Shown: positions 1-14,175, counted from the first letter of the stretch. The stretch: DNA of 64,000 nt from Bifidobacterium bifidum ATCC 29521 = JCM 1255 = DSM 20456 (GCF_001025135.1 NZ_AP012323.1:2147040-2211039); one strand, 5' to 3'. Notes: generated from the letters alone by a model not told the origin. Numbers and translations are program-made.

Positions 1-113
1 TTGCGTCTTTATGTGCGCGCCGAAACGACAAGTGCGCGAACATAGGAACGCAAATGACCCTGTTTGCGTACCTAAGTGCGCACGGTCGTCGTTTCGGCGC
101 GCACTTAAAGACG
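1..113. repeat. BIME-like double-hairpin repeat, copy 1
   Basis: Two ~54-nt units (1-54 and 63-113) lie head to head around the 8-nt spacer TGACCCTG. Each unit folds on itself, and the second is roughly the reverse complement of the first. The shared core is GTGCGCGCCGAAACGAC. The same arrangement recurs at 20099-20215, 36903-37019 and 38275-38392. The left edge touches the window start and the right edge is degenerate (no final CGCAAA). Confidence 0.85.
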
Positions 114-196
114 TTCTGGGGCGCCAGCATTACCGACGTGTTCCCCGTCAGCGCAAATGGGTGGCTCTTGGGGCGTCTCTTTGCGACAATGACAGC

Positions 197-976
197 ATGG
201 TTACCAACAGCACTATCGAGACGCTGCTCAATCGCAGGTCCATCCGCAAATTCGTTGCCGAGCCCTTCGACGATGATACCGTCGCCACGCTGGAGACCGT
301 GGCCCAGCACGCCGCTTCCAGCCAGTATCTGAACGACTGGTCGGCTGTCCGTGTCAAGGATCCGGCGCTTAAGAGGCGCATGTCCGAGATCGGCAGGCAG
401 CCGTATATCGCCGAAGCACCGCTGCTGTATGTGTTCGTCGCGGACGAGCACCGCAATGCGATTATCGCCGAGTCGAAGGGCGTGCCCACGGATTCGGACA
501 CCTACGGTCTCGCCGGTAGCTACCGGTTCTCTCAGGCCCAGAACGATGCGGTTCTGGCTTTGCATGCGATGGAGACCGCCGCCTATTCGCTCGGCCTGGG
601 ATGCGTCATCCTCGGTTCCCTGCTCAATGATGTTCCCGGTCTGATCGAAGCGCTGCACCTGCCCCAGTACACGTATCCTGTGCTGGGATTGGCGATCGGC
701 AAGCCCGATCAGGCTCCCGCGCTCAAGCCTCGCATGCCTCGCGAGCTGCAGTTCTTCGATGACGTGTATCCGTCGGATGATGACGCCACTGAATCCATCA
801 AGGAGCGTATCGGCGCCTTTGACGTTTCAGTGCATGAGTACTACGATTTGCGCAACACCGATCGTCCCGTTGACGCATTCAGCGATCAGATCGCCTCGAT
901 TGCAGCCCAGCGCATGGACGCCACGCATCAGGTGATACCGAACGCCACATCGCAGGGATTCCGTCTCGACCGGTAA
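197..976 (+). CDS. NADPH-dependent nitroreductase-family oxidoreductase (NfsA/FRP type)
   Basis: This is a 259-aa FMN-dependent oxidoreductase of the nitroreductase superfamily, expected to reduce nitroaromatics, quinones or flavin with NAD(P)H in the cytosol. The N-terminus (IETLLNRRSIRKF) is the typical FMN-phosphate-binding start, and the C-terminal TDRPVDAFSDQIA stretch is typical of the NfsA/FRP branch. I chose the ATG at 197 because the family motif begins only seven residues later; the open frame extends upstream through repeat copy 1 but that extension looks non-coding. No strong ribosome binding site is visible. The gene stands alone and ends at a 20-bp perfect hairpin. The physiological substrate cannot be inferred. 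Confidence 0.82.
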   Translation: MVTNSTIETLLNRRSIRKFVAEPFDDDTVATLETVAQHAASSQYLNDWSAVRVKDPALKRRMSEIGRQPYIAEAPLLYVFVADEHRNAIIAESKGVPTDSDTYGLAGSYRFSQAQNDAVLALHAMETAAYSLGLGCVILGSLLNDVPGLIEALHLPQYTYPVLGLAIGKPDQAPALKPRMPRELQFFDDVYPSDDDATESIKERIGAFDVSVHEYYDLRNTDRPVDAFSDQIASIAAQRMDATHQVIPNATSQGFRLDR

Positions 977-992
977 ATGACCCCCAAACGAT

Positions 993-1040
993 AATGGGCG
1001 GTGGTCGGAACCTGATATCGGGTTCCGACCACCGCCCATT
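993..1040. terminator. bidirectional terminator hairpin
   Basis: A perfect 20-bp stem (993-1012 with 1021-1040) closes an 8-nt loop (TGATATCG). It lies between the converging nitroreductase gene and the small leftward gene, so it could end transcription from either side. There is no long T run. Confidence 0.7.
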
Positions 1041-1107
1041 GTGTTATCTGACTCGTTTGTTCGGTCCTCGCGGATTCGCCTATTCGGCGAATGACGGGAG
1101 AAGAGCG

Positions 1108-1359
1108 TCAACGCCACCGCGGCTTGTAGCCCTTCTTGCGGCTGTGCGGTTTTATCTGCTGGTTCAGGGGGACATACGTGTGCTCATGAGCGGGATCACG
1201 ATGCGTCAGATGCCAGGTGCCGCAATATTCGCACCGATACACCCACAGCTCCGCTCCGCGTTCGATAAGGCTCTGATCGGCGGCGTGCTGCGCCTGGGCC
1301 TTGTCATGGTACATGATCTTGTTCGAGGTGGAACAGCGTTTCGGAGTGAAGTAATGCAT
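1108..1359 (-). CDS. small conserved hypothetical protein with CxxC motif
   Basis: This 83-aa protein is basic and contains one CxxC pair inside YRCEYCGTWHLTHRD, which with the nearby histidines resembles a small zinc-ribbon. The C-terminus is rich in Arg/Lys, compatible with nucleic-acid binding. It sits just downstream of the 5S gene on the same strand. The function is unknown. Coding status rests on the composition and the zinc-ligand-like pattern rather than on family recognition. Confidence 0.6.
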   Translation of the reverse strand: MHYFTPKRCSTSNKIMYHDKAQAQHAADQSLIERGAELWVYRCEYCGTWHLTHRDPAHEHTYVPLNQQIKPHSRKKGYKPRWR

Positions 1360-1471
1360 AGCAACACCACAGTCTAGGACAGGGATTCTTCTGTTGCAAC
1401 GGCTGTTGTTGTGTTTGGGTATGGGTGGGCCCCCGGGGGTTGTTGGCCTCGTCCGGGGGTCCTTGTCGTGT

Positions 1472-1590
1472 GGTGCGGCGGCGTGCTACTCTCCCACACC
1501 CTGTCGGGTGCAGTACCATCGCCGTGCCAGGCCTTAGCTTCCGGGTTCGGAATGGGACCGGGCGTCTCTCCTGGGCCATGGCCGCCGCAA
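1472..1590 (-). rRNA. rrf: 5S ribosomal RNA
   Basis: Read leftward, the sequence contains the conserved 5S block CCCATTCCGAACCCGGAAG. The ends TGCGGCGG and CCGCCGCA pair to form helix I. It is the last gene of the 16S-23S-5S operon. The ends were placed from the terminal helix and may be off by a few bases. Confidence 0.95.
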
Positions 1591-1767
1591 ATCTTGGGTT
1601 ATCGGCCGGGAAACAGGGGTTTCCCGCCGGCGTGTGGCGGTTCGGGGACCGGACAATGGACGCGATTCGTTGCTGTTGACTGATCGTGCGCGTGTGAGGA
1701 CCGTGCTCCCTGTGCGCCTTCGCGGGGCCCTGCCGGGTCCTGCGCCACACACCCTCGCGGGCGTGTG

Positions 1768-6800
<5,033 letters not shown>

Positions 6801-7320
6801 AAAAACGAAAGGGAACCATTGATGACCCCAAAAATTGACGCGACTTCTTAATAAGGAAAAGAAGTCCGCACGAAAAACCCCGGCCCCCATCAAGCGCCCT
6901 CGCGCACCCACGGGCAAACACCCGCAGGCGGGAACCGGACTGGCATAAAATCAACCAAAAAAGTAGTACAAACACACTCTTGAGTTCTCAAACCACCACC
7001 ACTCGGCCAGCTCAGCAACCCCAGTGAAGAAGTCCATCGCTAACCGGCAGCGAGTAGATAACTTACACGAGTTGGCCGACCAACGCAAATCGACAAGCCC
7101 CAAGACACCCAAAACCGTTGAAACAACAACATTCCATCGGCGTGTCGAAAATCGTCAAAATACGCCTTCAATACCAACTTCAGACCGTCTTTCGTTTCCA
7201 AATCATTAGGAAAACGGTCCTTGTACGGCGTGTTGTGCAATGATCCCCACACGGACGGCGGCCATTCACCCACCGTTCAACGCCGGAAGGCAGACACATT
7301 CCTGTGGTAAGCCTGTAATC
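6801..7320. other. rRNA leader and sirtuin upstream region
   Basis: This gene-free gap separates the leftward rRNA operon from the rightward sirtuin gene. It holds the rRNA leader and its likely promoter (7060-7088). No tRNA or convincing short gene was seen. Confidence 0.6.
7060..7088 (-). promoter_or_regulatory. candidate rRNA operon promoter
   Basis: On the leftward strand TTGCGT (7083-7088) and TAAGTT (7060-7065) are separated by exactly 17 bp, about 260 bp upstream of the 16S 5' end. Both hexamers are imperfect matches, so this is a candidate only. Confidence 0.35.
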
Positions 7321-8073
7321 ATGAAACACATCGCAGTATTGACGGGCGCCGGCATCTCCACGTCGGCGGGCATCCCCGACTTCCGCGGCCCGGACGGCAT
7401 CTGGACCAAACACCCCGAGCAGATGAGCGTCTATGACATCGACTCCTTCCTGTCCGATAAGGAGGAGCGCGAATACTCCTGGCGCTGGCAGAAGGAATCA
7501 CCGGTATGGAACGCGCAGCCCGGAGCCGCGCACAAAGCACTGGTCAAACTGGAGAAAGCCGGCATGCTCACGCTGCTCGCCACGCAGAACTTCGACGCAC
7601 TGCACGAGAAGGCGGGTAACAGCCCGGACGTCATCGTCAACCTGCACGGCACCATCGGCACCTCACACTGTATGAAATGCCACGCGAAATACGACACCGC
7701 CGACATCATGGCCCGCCTGGACGAAGAGCCCGACCCGCATTGCCACCGCACGCTTCCCTATAGTGGCGGTATGCCCTGCAACGGCCTGATCAAAACCGAT
7801 GTCGTCTATTTCGGAGAGGCCCTGCCGGACGGCGCAATGGAGAAATCCTATAAGCTGGCCTCGCGCGCGGACGAGCTGTGGGTCATCGGTTCGACGCTGG
7901 AAGTATATCCGGCGGCGAGCATCGTGCCCGTGGCCGCACAGGCGGGAGTGCCGATCACCATCATGAACATGGGGCGCACGCAATGCGACCGTCTCGCGTC
8001 GCGTCTGATTCGCGACGACATCGCAGTTGCGCTGCCGAAGCTGGTGGACGAGACCATCTCCGCGGCACAGTAA
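7321..8073 (+). CDS. cobB: NAD-dependent protein deacylase, SIR2 family
   Basis: This 250-aa sirtuin removes acyl groups from protein lysines with consumption of NAD+. The Rossmann motifs GAGIS (residues 9-13) and GIPDFRG (17-23), the QNFD motif near 90 and the catalytic His109 in NLHGTIG are all present. The structural zinc site is formed by Cys117/Cys120 (HCMKC) and Cys141/Cys153. The ATG at 7321 puts MKHIAVLTGAGIS at the N-terminus as in the family; the frame extends 27 codons upstream but without similarity. It is monocistronic, ending at the strong hairpin 8131-8168. Confidence 0.93.
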   Translation: MKHIAVLTGAGISTSAGIPDFRGPDGIWTKHPEQMSVYDIDSFLSDKEEREYSWRWQKESPVWNAQPGAAHKALVKLEKAGMLTLLATQNFDALHEKAGNSPDVIVNLHGTIGTSHCMKCHAKYDTADIMARLDEEPDPHCHRTLPYSGGMPCNGLIKTDVVYFGEALPDGAMEKSYKLASRADELWVIGSTLEVYPAASIVPVAAQAGVPITIMNMGRTQCDRLASRLIRDDIAVALPKLVDETISAAQ

Positions 8074-8130
8074 CGGCGCAGTAGCGGCACGGCTATGCAA
8101 CGGCCAGCCATGACGGCCGGCTTATACGCA

Positions 8131-8168
8131 GCGGGGGCGCCCGGACGAGATGGTCCGGGCGCCCCCGC
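8131..8168. terminator. bidirectional terminator hairpin
   Basis: A 16-bp GC-rich perfect stem (8131-8146 with 8153-8168) closes the 6-nt loop GAGATG. It lies between the converging sirtuin and ilvA genes. Confidence 0.75.
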
Positions 8169-8235
8169 ATGTCATCGGCGTCAAAGCCGCACCGCTTCAT
8201 TTCGCATCTGCGAAAGCCGGCGGAAACCCACGGCG

Positions 8236-9501
8236 TCAGTAAATGCGCTTGGGCTGGAAGCCTGCCTCCTTCAGCGCCATGAGAATATGGTCGATGTGAT
8301 CCGGACCATTGGTCTCGACGGTCACACCGAGCGAAACCGCATTCGTATAGTGGCCGGACGCCTTGAACTGGTCGTGATCCAGAGCGATAACGTTCGCGCG
8401 TTCACGAGCAAGCAGCTGCGCCACCTTGACCAGCTGGCCAGGGGTGTCAGGCAGCTCCACCTCGAAGTTCATGATGCGGCCGCGGGCGATCATACCCTTC
8501 TGAATCACCGCACCCATCGTCACCGTATCGATGTTGCCGCCCGACATGATCGGCACGACCACGTGCGGGCCGGTCGCGGAGGCGAACTTGCGCGAACGCA
8601 GGTTCAGGTGTTCCAAAGCCGCCAGAGATACCGCGCCCGCAGCCTCGATGACCAGCTTGTGCTTCTCCAGCATCAGCAGGATCATCTCGTTGATATCGCG
8701 TTCGGTGACGGTGACCAGATCGTCCATGAACTCGTTGAGCAGGGCGAACGGCAGGTCGCCGGGGTGCTTGACCGCAACGCCCTCGGCGGACGTGACGACC
8801 TGATCGGCCTCGGTCACCCGTCCGGCGGCGAACGAGTTCTTCCATGCCGGGCTGCCTTCGGGGATCGCGCCAATCACGCGAGCCTCGGGCTTGAACGTCT
8901 TGATGGCGAGCGCCACGCCGGCGCCCAGGCCACCGCCGCCCAACGGCACCACCACGTCGGTGACGTTCGGCACATCCTCCAGAATCTCCAGGCCAATGGT
9001 GCCCTGACCGCAGATGACCTCGTAATCGTCAAAGGGCGGCACATAGATCATGCCTTGCGTGGAGGCCAGTTCGGCGGCATGGGCGGCCGCCTCGTCGAAC
9101 ACGTCGCCGTACAGCACCACATCGGCGCCGTACGCCTTGGTGGCGTCTACTTTCAGCGGGGGCGTAATCTGCGGCATGCAGATCGTCGCCTTGGCATGAC
9201 GCTCGCGCGCCGCATACGCGACGCCCTGCGCATGGTTGCCGGCGGACGCGGTGACGATGCCGCGGGCGATCTGCTCCTCGGAAAGCGACGCGATCTTGTT
9301 GTACGCGCCACGAATCTTGAACGAACCGGTCACCTGCAGGTTCTCCGGCTTGAGCAGAATCTCATGCCCGGTCAGCTCAGACAGTGTGCGAGAGGGAATG
9401 ATCTCAGTGTGACGCGCGGTGCCTTTCAAACGCTTGGCGGCGAGCTTCAGCTCGGCCGCGTGGTCACGCTGCAATGCCTTAAGGACGTCTTTCTGTTCCA
9501 T
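8236..9501 (-). CDS. ilvA: threonine ammonia-lyase (threonine dehydratase)
   Basis: This 421-aa PLP enzyme converts L-threonine to 2-oxobutanoate and ammonia, the first step of isoleucine synthesis. Lys62 in GSFKIRGAYNK is the PLP-binding lysine, and the PLGGGGLGAG loop binds the cofactor phosphate. The last ~75 residues (from VELPDTPGQLV) form one ACT-like regulatory domain, so the layout is a catalytic domain plus a single ACT domain. That is shorter than the two-ACT E. coli IlvA and like the actinobacterial and catabolic forms. I chose the ATG at 9501 (MEQKDVLKAL); the frame stays open upstream to about 9909, but this extension crosses the tadA end and is not family-like. Confidence 0.93.
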   Translation of the reverse strand: MEQKDVLKALQRDHAAELKLAAKRLKGTARHTEIIPSRTLSELTGHEILLKPENLQVTGSFKIRGAYNKIASLSEEQIARGIVTASAGNHAQGVAYAARERHAKATICMPQITPPLKVDATKAYGADVVLYGDVFDEAAAHAAELASTQGMIYVPPFDDYEVICGQGTIGLEILEDVPNVTDVVVPLGGGGLGAGVALAIKTFKPEARVIGAIPEGSPAWKNSFAAGRVTEADQVVTSAEGVAVKHPGDLPFALLNEFMDDLVTVTERDINEMILLMLEKHKLVIEAAGAVSLAALEHLNLRSRKFASATGPHVVVPIMSGGNIDTVTMGAVIQKGMIARGRIMNFEVELPDTPGQLVKVAQLLARERANVIALDHDQFKASGHYTNAVSLGVTVETNGPDHIDHILMALKEAGFQPKRIY

Positions 9502-9757
9502 ACTGCGTATTGTATGCGTCGCCCTGCCGAACGGACGCGGCCGTCTCACCTGCGATTGCCGCAGTCGCGGCGGCCCGTCGGAGGACTGGCCGGAAAACAG
9601 TTGCACGTATTCATAAGTCGGCTTCGTTGCGAGGCTCCCTTCGTCGCCGGGCGTCTGATGTATGACGGTCTCGATGGTAGACGAAACGTAATTTATTGCC
9701 ACGGTATCGCGTGTTTCTTGCGCAAGGAAAGAAATAACCCGCATACCGGTCCGGCAA

Positions 9758-10210
9758 TTATCGTCGTGAGGCGAAGAAGCCGGTGAGCAGACGGGCGCAT
9801 GCCGCTTCGCGAACGCCGCCGACGACCTGCGGCACATGCCCGACATGCGGATCGCGGGGGATGTCCCAAATCGAACCGCACGCCCCCAGCTTCGCGTCCC
9901 AGGCCCCAAAGACGATGCGTCCGATGTGCGTCTGGATGCACGCCCCGGCGCACATCGGGCATGGCTCCAATGTCACCACCAGCGTGCAGTCGGCCAGATT
10001 CCAGTCGCCGCGGGCCTGCGCGGCCTCACGCATCGCCTCGATCTCGGCATGCGCCAACGGATCGTGCCCCGCCTCGCGACGGTTGCGCCCCCGGCCGATC
10101 ACCGTGCCTCGCTCGTCGAGCACCACGGCACCGACCGGCACGTCACCCTGCTTCCCGGCGCGCTCTCCCAGCGCAATCGCCTCGCACATCGCCTCGTCAA
10201 GTTCGCCCAT
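9758..10210 (-). CDS. tadA: tRNA adenosine(34) deaminase
   Basis: This 150-aa zinc deaminase converts A34 to inosine in tRNA-Arg(ACG). The cytidine-deaminase-fold motifs are complete: HAE (His54, catalytic Glu56) and PCPMC (Cys84, Cys87) as zinc ligands. It has the usual family length. It is divergent from the esterase gene, and the shared upstream region holds a 31-bp inverted repeat. Confidence 0.92.
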   Translation of the reverse strand: MGELDEAMCEAIALGERAGKQGDVPVGAVVLDERGTVIGRGRNRREAGHDPLAHAEIEAMREAAQARGDWNLADCTLVVTLEPCPMCAGACIQTHIGRIVFGAWDAKLGACGSIWDIPRDPHVGHVPQVVGGVREAACARLLTGFFASRR

Positions 10211-10226
10211 GCGCCCAGTTTATCGA

Positions 10227-10317
10227 AATCGCGCTCTCAAAACTTGCAGATACAAAATCAGAACCGCCATTTTCCAATACATCGACTTTTGTATCTGCGA
10301 GTTTTGAGAGCGCGATT
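10227..10317. repeat. long inverted repeat in divergent promoter region
   Basis: A 31-nt arm (10227-10257) is repeated in inverse orientation (10287-10317) with a single mismatch that would still be a G-U pair in RNA. The loop is 29 nt. It occupies most of the 148-bp space between the tadA and esterase start codons, so it cannot simply be a terminator of either gene. Confidence 0.85.
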
Positions 10318-10367
10318 CATGAACAACCACCAATCAGGCACCATGCCGATGCCGTATATTGAGGCTT

Positions 10368-11114
10368 ATGGGCGAAGAAGCAGCACACGATACGACACGA
10401 CGTCTTTCCGACGTGATTCCCGGACGATTCGGCGATCCGGTCTCGGTGCAGTATGCCTGGATGTCACCCGAAAACGCCGAAGCGATGCCGACACGGCCGT
10501 TGTTCCTCGCGCTGCATGGATGGGGATCCAATGAACGCGACATCGCCGGAATCATGCAGTACATCGCCCCCTACAACGATGTGGTGTCGCTGCGAGCGCC
10601 TCTGGTCCTGCACGCGCCGGAAGGCGTATCGGCCGGCGCATACAGCTGGTTCCATGACGCTGTGCCTTCCGGAGACGACCTGGATCACGACATCGCGGCC
10701 GCCGCACGCGCGGTCGACCAGTGGGTCGACGGCCACATCCCCGCGACGCGCGACGTCGTGCCGATCGGGTTTTCGCAAGGCGGGGCCGTCGCGGTCCATC
10801 TGCTGCGCATGCACCCGGAACGCTATCGCGCCGTCATCAACCTGTCGGGATTCCTCGCGCCCGCAGGCGTGCCCGGCACCGCGCCGGCGGATGACCGGCT
10901 GACCGACTTCGAGATACCGGTATATTTCGGATACGGCAAGAACGATGCGGTCATTCCCAAATATGAGCTGTTCGCCGCGGCCGCGTGGCTGGAAGAGCAC
11001 ACGTGGCTGACGACGAAAAGCTACCGCGGGCTGGACCATGCGGTGAGCCTGGACGAGTTTTCGGATATCCGGCAATGGCTTGTATTGCACGACATCGCGT
11101 CCGGCGTGCTGTGA
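10368..11114 (+). CDS. alpha/beta-hydrolase, phospholipase/carboxylesterase family
   Basis: This ~248-aa cytosolic serine hydrolase belongs to the carboxylesterase/YpfH group. The nucleophile elbow GFSQGG, an aspartate in YGKNDAVIP and the final histidine in GLDHAVS give the Ser-Asp-His triad; the oxyanion region is LALHGWGSNE. The start could be the ATG at 10368 or the TTG at 10359; neither has a well-spaced ribosome binding site. The substrate is unknown; small acyl esters are likely from the family. Confidence 0.85.
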   Translation: MGEEAAHDTTRRLSDVIPGRFGDPVSVQYAWMSPENAEAMPTRPLFLALHGWGSNERDIAGIMQYIAPYNDVVSLRAPLVLHAPEGVSAGAYSWFHDAVPSGDDLDHDIAAAARAVDQWVDGHIPATRDVVPIGFSQGGAVAVHLLRMHPERYRAVINLSGFLAPAGVPGTAPADDRLTDFEIPVYFGYGKNDAVIPKYELFAAAAWLEEHTWLTTKSYRGLDHAVSLDEFSDIRQWLVLHDIASGVL

Positions 11115-11147
11115 CCCGCGCGACCCCATCGGCCGCGCCCACCCCGT

Positions 11148-13217
11148 TCAGATGCTGCTGTCGGCGTCCACACTCATGACGAACACGTTGCGGCGCAGGG
11201 CCTTCGCCTGGGCGCGTGTGATGTCGCCCGCCTCGAGCATGTCCTGGATGATGCCCAGCTCGATGCCATAGCTCTCACGCTTGATCTCTTCCGCCTGAGC
11301 GATCGCCTTCGCGCTGCCGCCCATGTTCGGCCGTGACTTCAACGCGCCCTCGGCCCGGCGATAATCGAGGATCAGCGCCGAGCAGTGCTCCGTACGGTAG
11401 GTGCCGCGTCCCATCTCCTCATACAGCCGATCCACCACGTGCTCCATCACGTCGAGCTGCAGCAGCCGGGAGTGCGCGAACATCTCGTCCTCGCTGATCA
11501 GTGGCGTGGTACGCCGGATCTTGCTGCTGATGCGCCGTCCGAGATTCTCCGCACGACGTTCGAACGCGCGCATGCGCCCGCGAATCTGAGACACCGCATG
11601 GCCCGAGGAGGAGACCGTGGACGTGTGCCGCAACGTGTTCATGATGTCATCCATCATGCGTTCGCATGCCTCCACGCGCATGTCCTGCTCCGCCGCATCA
11701 TCCAGCGGGTGCATTTTCAATTCGGCGAGCAGACTCTTGAGATAGTCCTTCTCCCAGTGCAGCGCCTCGATCTGCAGCCGCTCCAATCCCTGGGGGTCGG
11801 ATTCCCCGACGCGCTGCTTCAATCTCGTGATGCGCTTCGTATACGACTCGATGACCATGAGCACCGCGCGGCGGTTCTCATCGTCGACTCGCCCCGTCAG
11901 CTCCTCGACGGTCTTGCGTAGGATCTCTATGGTGATCTCCGTCATTTCGGGTGCCATGCGGTCACGGTTCGGAGCGAACAGAGGCAGCATGAAATTCGCC
12001 AATAGTAGCGTGACGACGATGACGCCGGATGCGATGAAAATCAACTCGTCGCGCATGGGGAACGGCACGCCCCAAGTGACGGTGAACGGGATGGTGAACA
12101 TCAGCGACAGGGTGATCGTGCCCTTGGCGCCTCCGAAGGTCATCACCGCGGCGCTGCGCCAACGGGCCGGCGTCATCTTGCGCCGTTTGCCAGTGTTGAC
12201 GTCGCGCGCCAAACGCAGCATCCCGGCCACCCACAGGAACCGCATCGTCACCACGACCAGCGACACCAGCAGAATCACGATGCTCAGGCGCACGTTGCTC
12301 ACGCCGGGATCGTCCCAACTGGCGCTCATCGCCTTCGGCAGCTGCATGCCGAGCAGGATGAACACGGCACCGTTGAGGCTGAACGACAGCACACCCCATA
12401 CGCTGGACGACACGATGTTGGTGCGGGCGACGTTCGGCCCGATGCCGGTCCGGTCGAACCGCACGAACAGGCCGGACGCGACCACCGCGAGAATGCCGGA
12501 CACGTGCAGTTCCTCTGCGGTCAGGTACAGCATGAACGGCAGGAACAGCTCCATCAATATGCGGGTGGTGGTGGTCTCCCAACCCAGCGAGCGCACGGTT
12601 TCGAACAGCCAGTTCGCGAGCAGGCCAATCGTCAGACCGTATACGGCACCGCCGATGAACGAGAGCGCGAACTCGCCGGCAGCCCGGCCGATCGCGAACT
12701 CGCCGGTGATGGCGGCGGCGATGGCGAACTGGAAGCCGACGATGCCGGACGCGTCATTGAACAACGACTCGCCTTTGAGCACGCCCAACTGGCGCAGGCT
12801 CAGCGACGCCTCCTTGCCCAGCGAGCTGACCGCCACCGCGTCGGTCGGCCCCAGCGCCGCGCCAAGCGCCAGCGCGGCGGCGAGCGTCACGGACGGCCAG
12901 ACGGCATGGACGATGACGCCGACCGCCACCATGGTGGCGATGGCCAGTCCGATTGCCAATGACAATGACAGTTTCAGCGATTTCAGCAATTCGGATTTGT
13001 CGATCTCGTGCGCTTCCAGATACAGCAGCGGCGCGATGAACAGCACCATGAACAGTTCGGGATTCAGGGAGGCGTTGGGGAATCCCGGCACCTGCGTGAT
13101 GATCGCGCCCATCGCGATCTGAACCAGCGGAGTCGACACCTTGGGGATGAACCGGCTGGCGAACGACGAGAATACGACGACGCCGATAATGCACAGTATC
13201 AGCTGAAAGACTTCCAA
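11148..13217 (-). CDS. Na+/H+ antiporter, CPA1/NhaP family
   Basis: This 689-aa protein has about 12 membrane segments in its first ~420 residues and a long hydrophilic C-terminal half. The ion-binding signature is present: GPTDAVAVS, followed by GESLFNDASGIV with the key ND pair. The C-terminal ~270 residues are rich in charged helices and resemble the cytoplasmic regulatory tail of this family. The likely role is Na+(K+)/H+ exchange for pH and salt homeostasis. It is a single gene; a rho-independent terminator facing the same way lies about 120 bp upstream of its start. Confidence 0.9.
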   Translation of the reverse strand: MEVFQLILCIIGVVVFSSFASRFIPKVSTPLVQIAMGAIITQVPGFPNASLNPELFMVLFIAPLLYLEAHEIDKSELLKSLKLSLSLAIGLAIATMVAVGVIVHAVWPSVTLAAALALGAALGPTDAVAVSSLGKEASLSLRQLGVLKGESLFNDASGIVGFQFAIAAAITGEFAIGRAAGEFALSFIGGAVYGLTIGLLANWLFETVRSLGWETTTTRILMELFLPFMLYLTAEELHVSGILAVVASGLFVRFDRTGIGPNVARTNIVSSSVWGVLSFSLNGAVFILLGMQLPKAMSASWDDPGVSNVRLSIVILLVSLVVVTMRFLWVAGMLRLARDVNTGKRRKMTPARWRSAAVMTFGGAKGTITLSLMFTIPFTVTWGVPFPMRDELIFIASGVIVVTLLLANFMLPLFAPNRDRMAPEMTEITIEILRKTVEELTGRVDDENRRAVLMVIESYTKRITRLKQRVGESDPQGLERLQIEALHWEKDYLKSLLAELKMHPLDDAAEQDMRVEACERMMDDIMNTLRHTSTVSSSGHAVSQIRGRMRAFERRAENLGRRISSKIRRTTPLISEDEMFAHSRLLQLDVMEHVVDRLYEEMGRGTYRTEHCSALILDYRRAEGALKSRPNMGGSAKAIAQAEEIKRESYGIELGIIQDMLEAGDITRAQAKALRRNVFVMSVDADSSI

Positions 13218-13333
13218 GGCTCGCTCCGGCTCTCCGTCGGTTGTGTGGGATTACTTCACAATATAAACCGACTCCGCACCCGACACGTTAACTTCGGCGT
13301 CCGGCTTAACGGCTGCGCGCGGGCAAAAAGAAA

Positions 13334-13357
13334 CCCCGGCGGTGTTGCCCGCCGGGG
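13334..13357 (-). terminator. orphan intrinsic terminator upstream of the antiporter gene
   Basis: The 9-bp stem CCCCGGCGG/CCGCCGGGG with a 6-nt loop is followed, on the leftward strand, by TTTCTTTTTG. No annotated leftward gene ends here, so it either stops a short leader or sRNA transcript or attenuates the antiporter mRNA. The whole gap 13218-13593 otherwise holds only the dcd upstream region. Confidence 0.6.
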
Positions 13358-13593
13358 AGAGAAAGGAGAGAGAAGAAGAAAGGGGTTCAGTTATTGAGAA
13401 TCGTGCTGCCGATTCCCGGTCGGCTTGTGCTGACAGTTAATAGTAAAACACCCGTTTCTTGGTGCAATGCTGAGATTGTCTGAAAGCTTCCTGTGAGTTG
13501 ATGTCGCGGGCTGAATCCCATCACATGGTAATGGCTGTAGACTGTAGTGTGGCGCCGTGCGCCATACACGTGAGCGCGAAAAGGAGAATCCTC

Positions 13594-14175
13594 ATGCTGC
13601 TGTCCGACCGCGACATTCTCGCCGCCCAGAAGGACGGTCATATTTCTCTTGACCCATGGACTCCGGAAATGGTGCAGCCCGCGTCGATTGACGTGCGCCT
13701 CGACCGTTTCTTCCGCCTGTTCAACAATCATGCCTACACATACGTGGATCCGGCCGAGAACCAGGGGGCGCTGACCGAGCAGTTCGACGTCGCTCCGGAC
13801 GAGCCGTGGATCCTGCATCCGGGCGAGTTCGCGCTCGGCTCGACGTGGGAGTACGTCAAGCTCGACGCGACGGTGGCGGCACGCTTGGAAGGCAAAAGCT
13901 CGCTGGGCCGTCTGGGCATCCTCACACATTCGACGGCCGGCTTCATCGACCCCGGTTTCGAGGGGCATATCACGCTGGAGCTGAGCAACGTGTCGACGCT
14001 TCCGGTCAAGCTCTGGCCCGGCATGAAGATCGGGCAGATGTGCTTCTTCCAGCTCAGCTCTCCGGCCGAGCACCCTTACGGCTCCAAGGGCACCGGCTCC
14101 CATTATCAGGGCCAGCGCGGCCCGACCCCCAGCCGTTCCTACGTTAACTTCTACAAGGCCGACGTCAACGACTAG
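13594..14175 (+). CDS. dcd: dCTP deaminase
   Basis: This 193-aa trimeric dUTPase-fold enzyme deaminates dCTP to dUTP for thymidylate synthesis. The KSSLGRLGI and [19 protein letters not shown] motifs carry the nucleotide-binding and catalytic Glu residues, and the length is that of the family. The ATG at 13594 is preceded by AAGGAG at 13580-13585. Actinobacterial homologues can be bifunctional (deaminase plus dUTPase); the sequence alone does not decide this. Confidence 0.95.
   Translation: MLLSDRDILAAQKDGHISLDPWTPEMVQPASIDVRLDRFFRLFNNHAYTYVDPAENQGALTEQFDVAPDEPWILHPGEFALGSTWEYVKLDATVAARLEGKSSLGRLGILTHSTAGFIDPGFEGHITLELSNVSTLPVKLWPGMKIGQMCFFQLSSPAEHPYGSKGTGSHYQGQRGPTPSRSYVNFYKADVND

Noticed and set aside
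8095..9786. 563-codon open frame opposite ilvA
   Set aside because: It is antisense to the complete ilvA gene; long antisense frames are expected in GC-rich DNA, and the translation is Arg/His-rich with no family resemblance.
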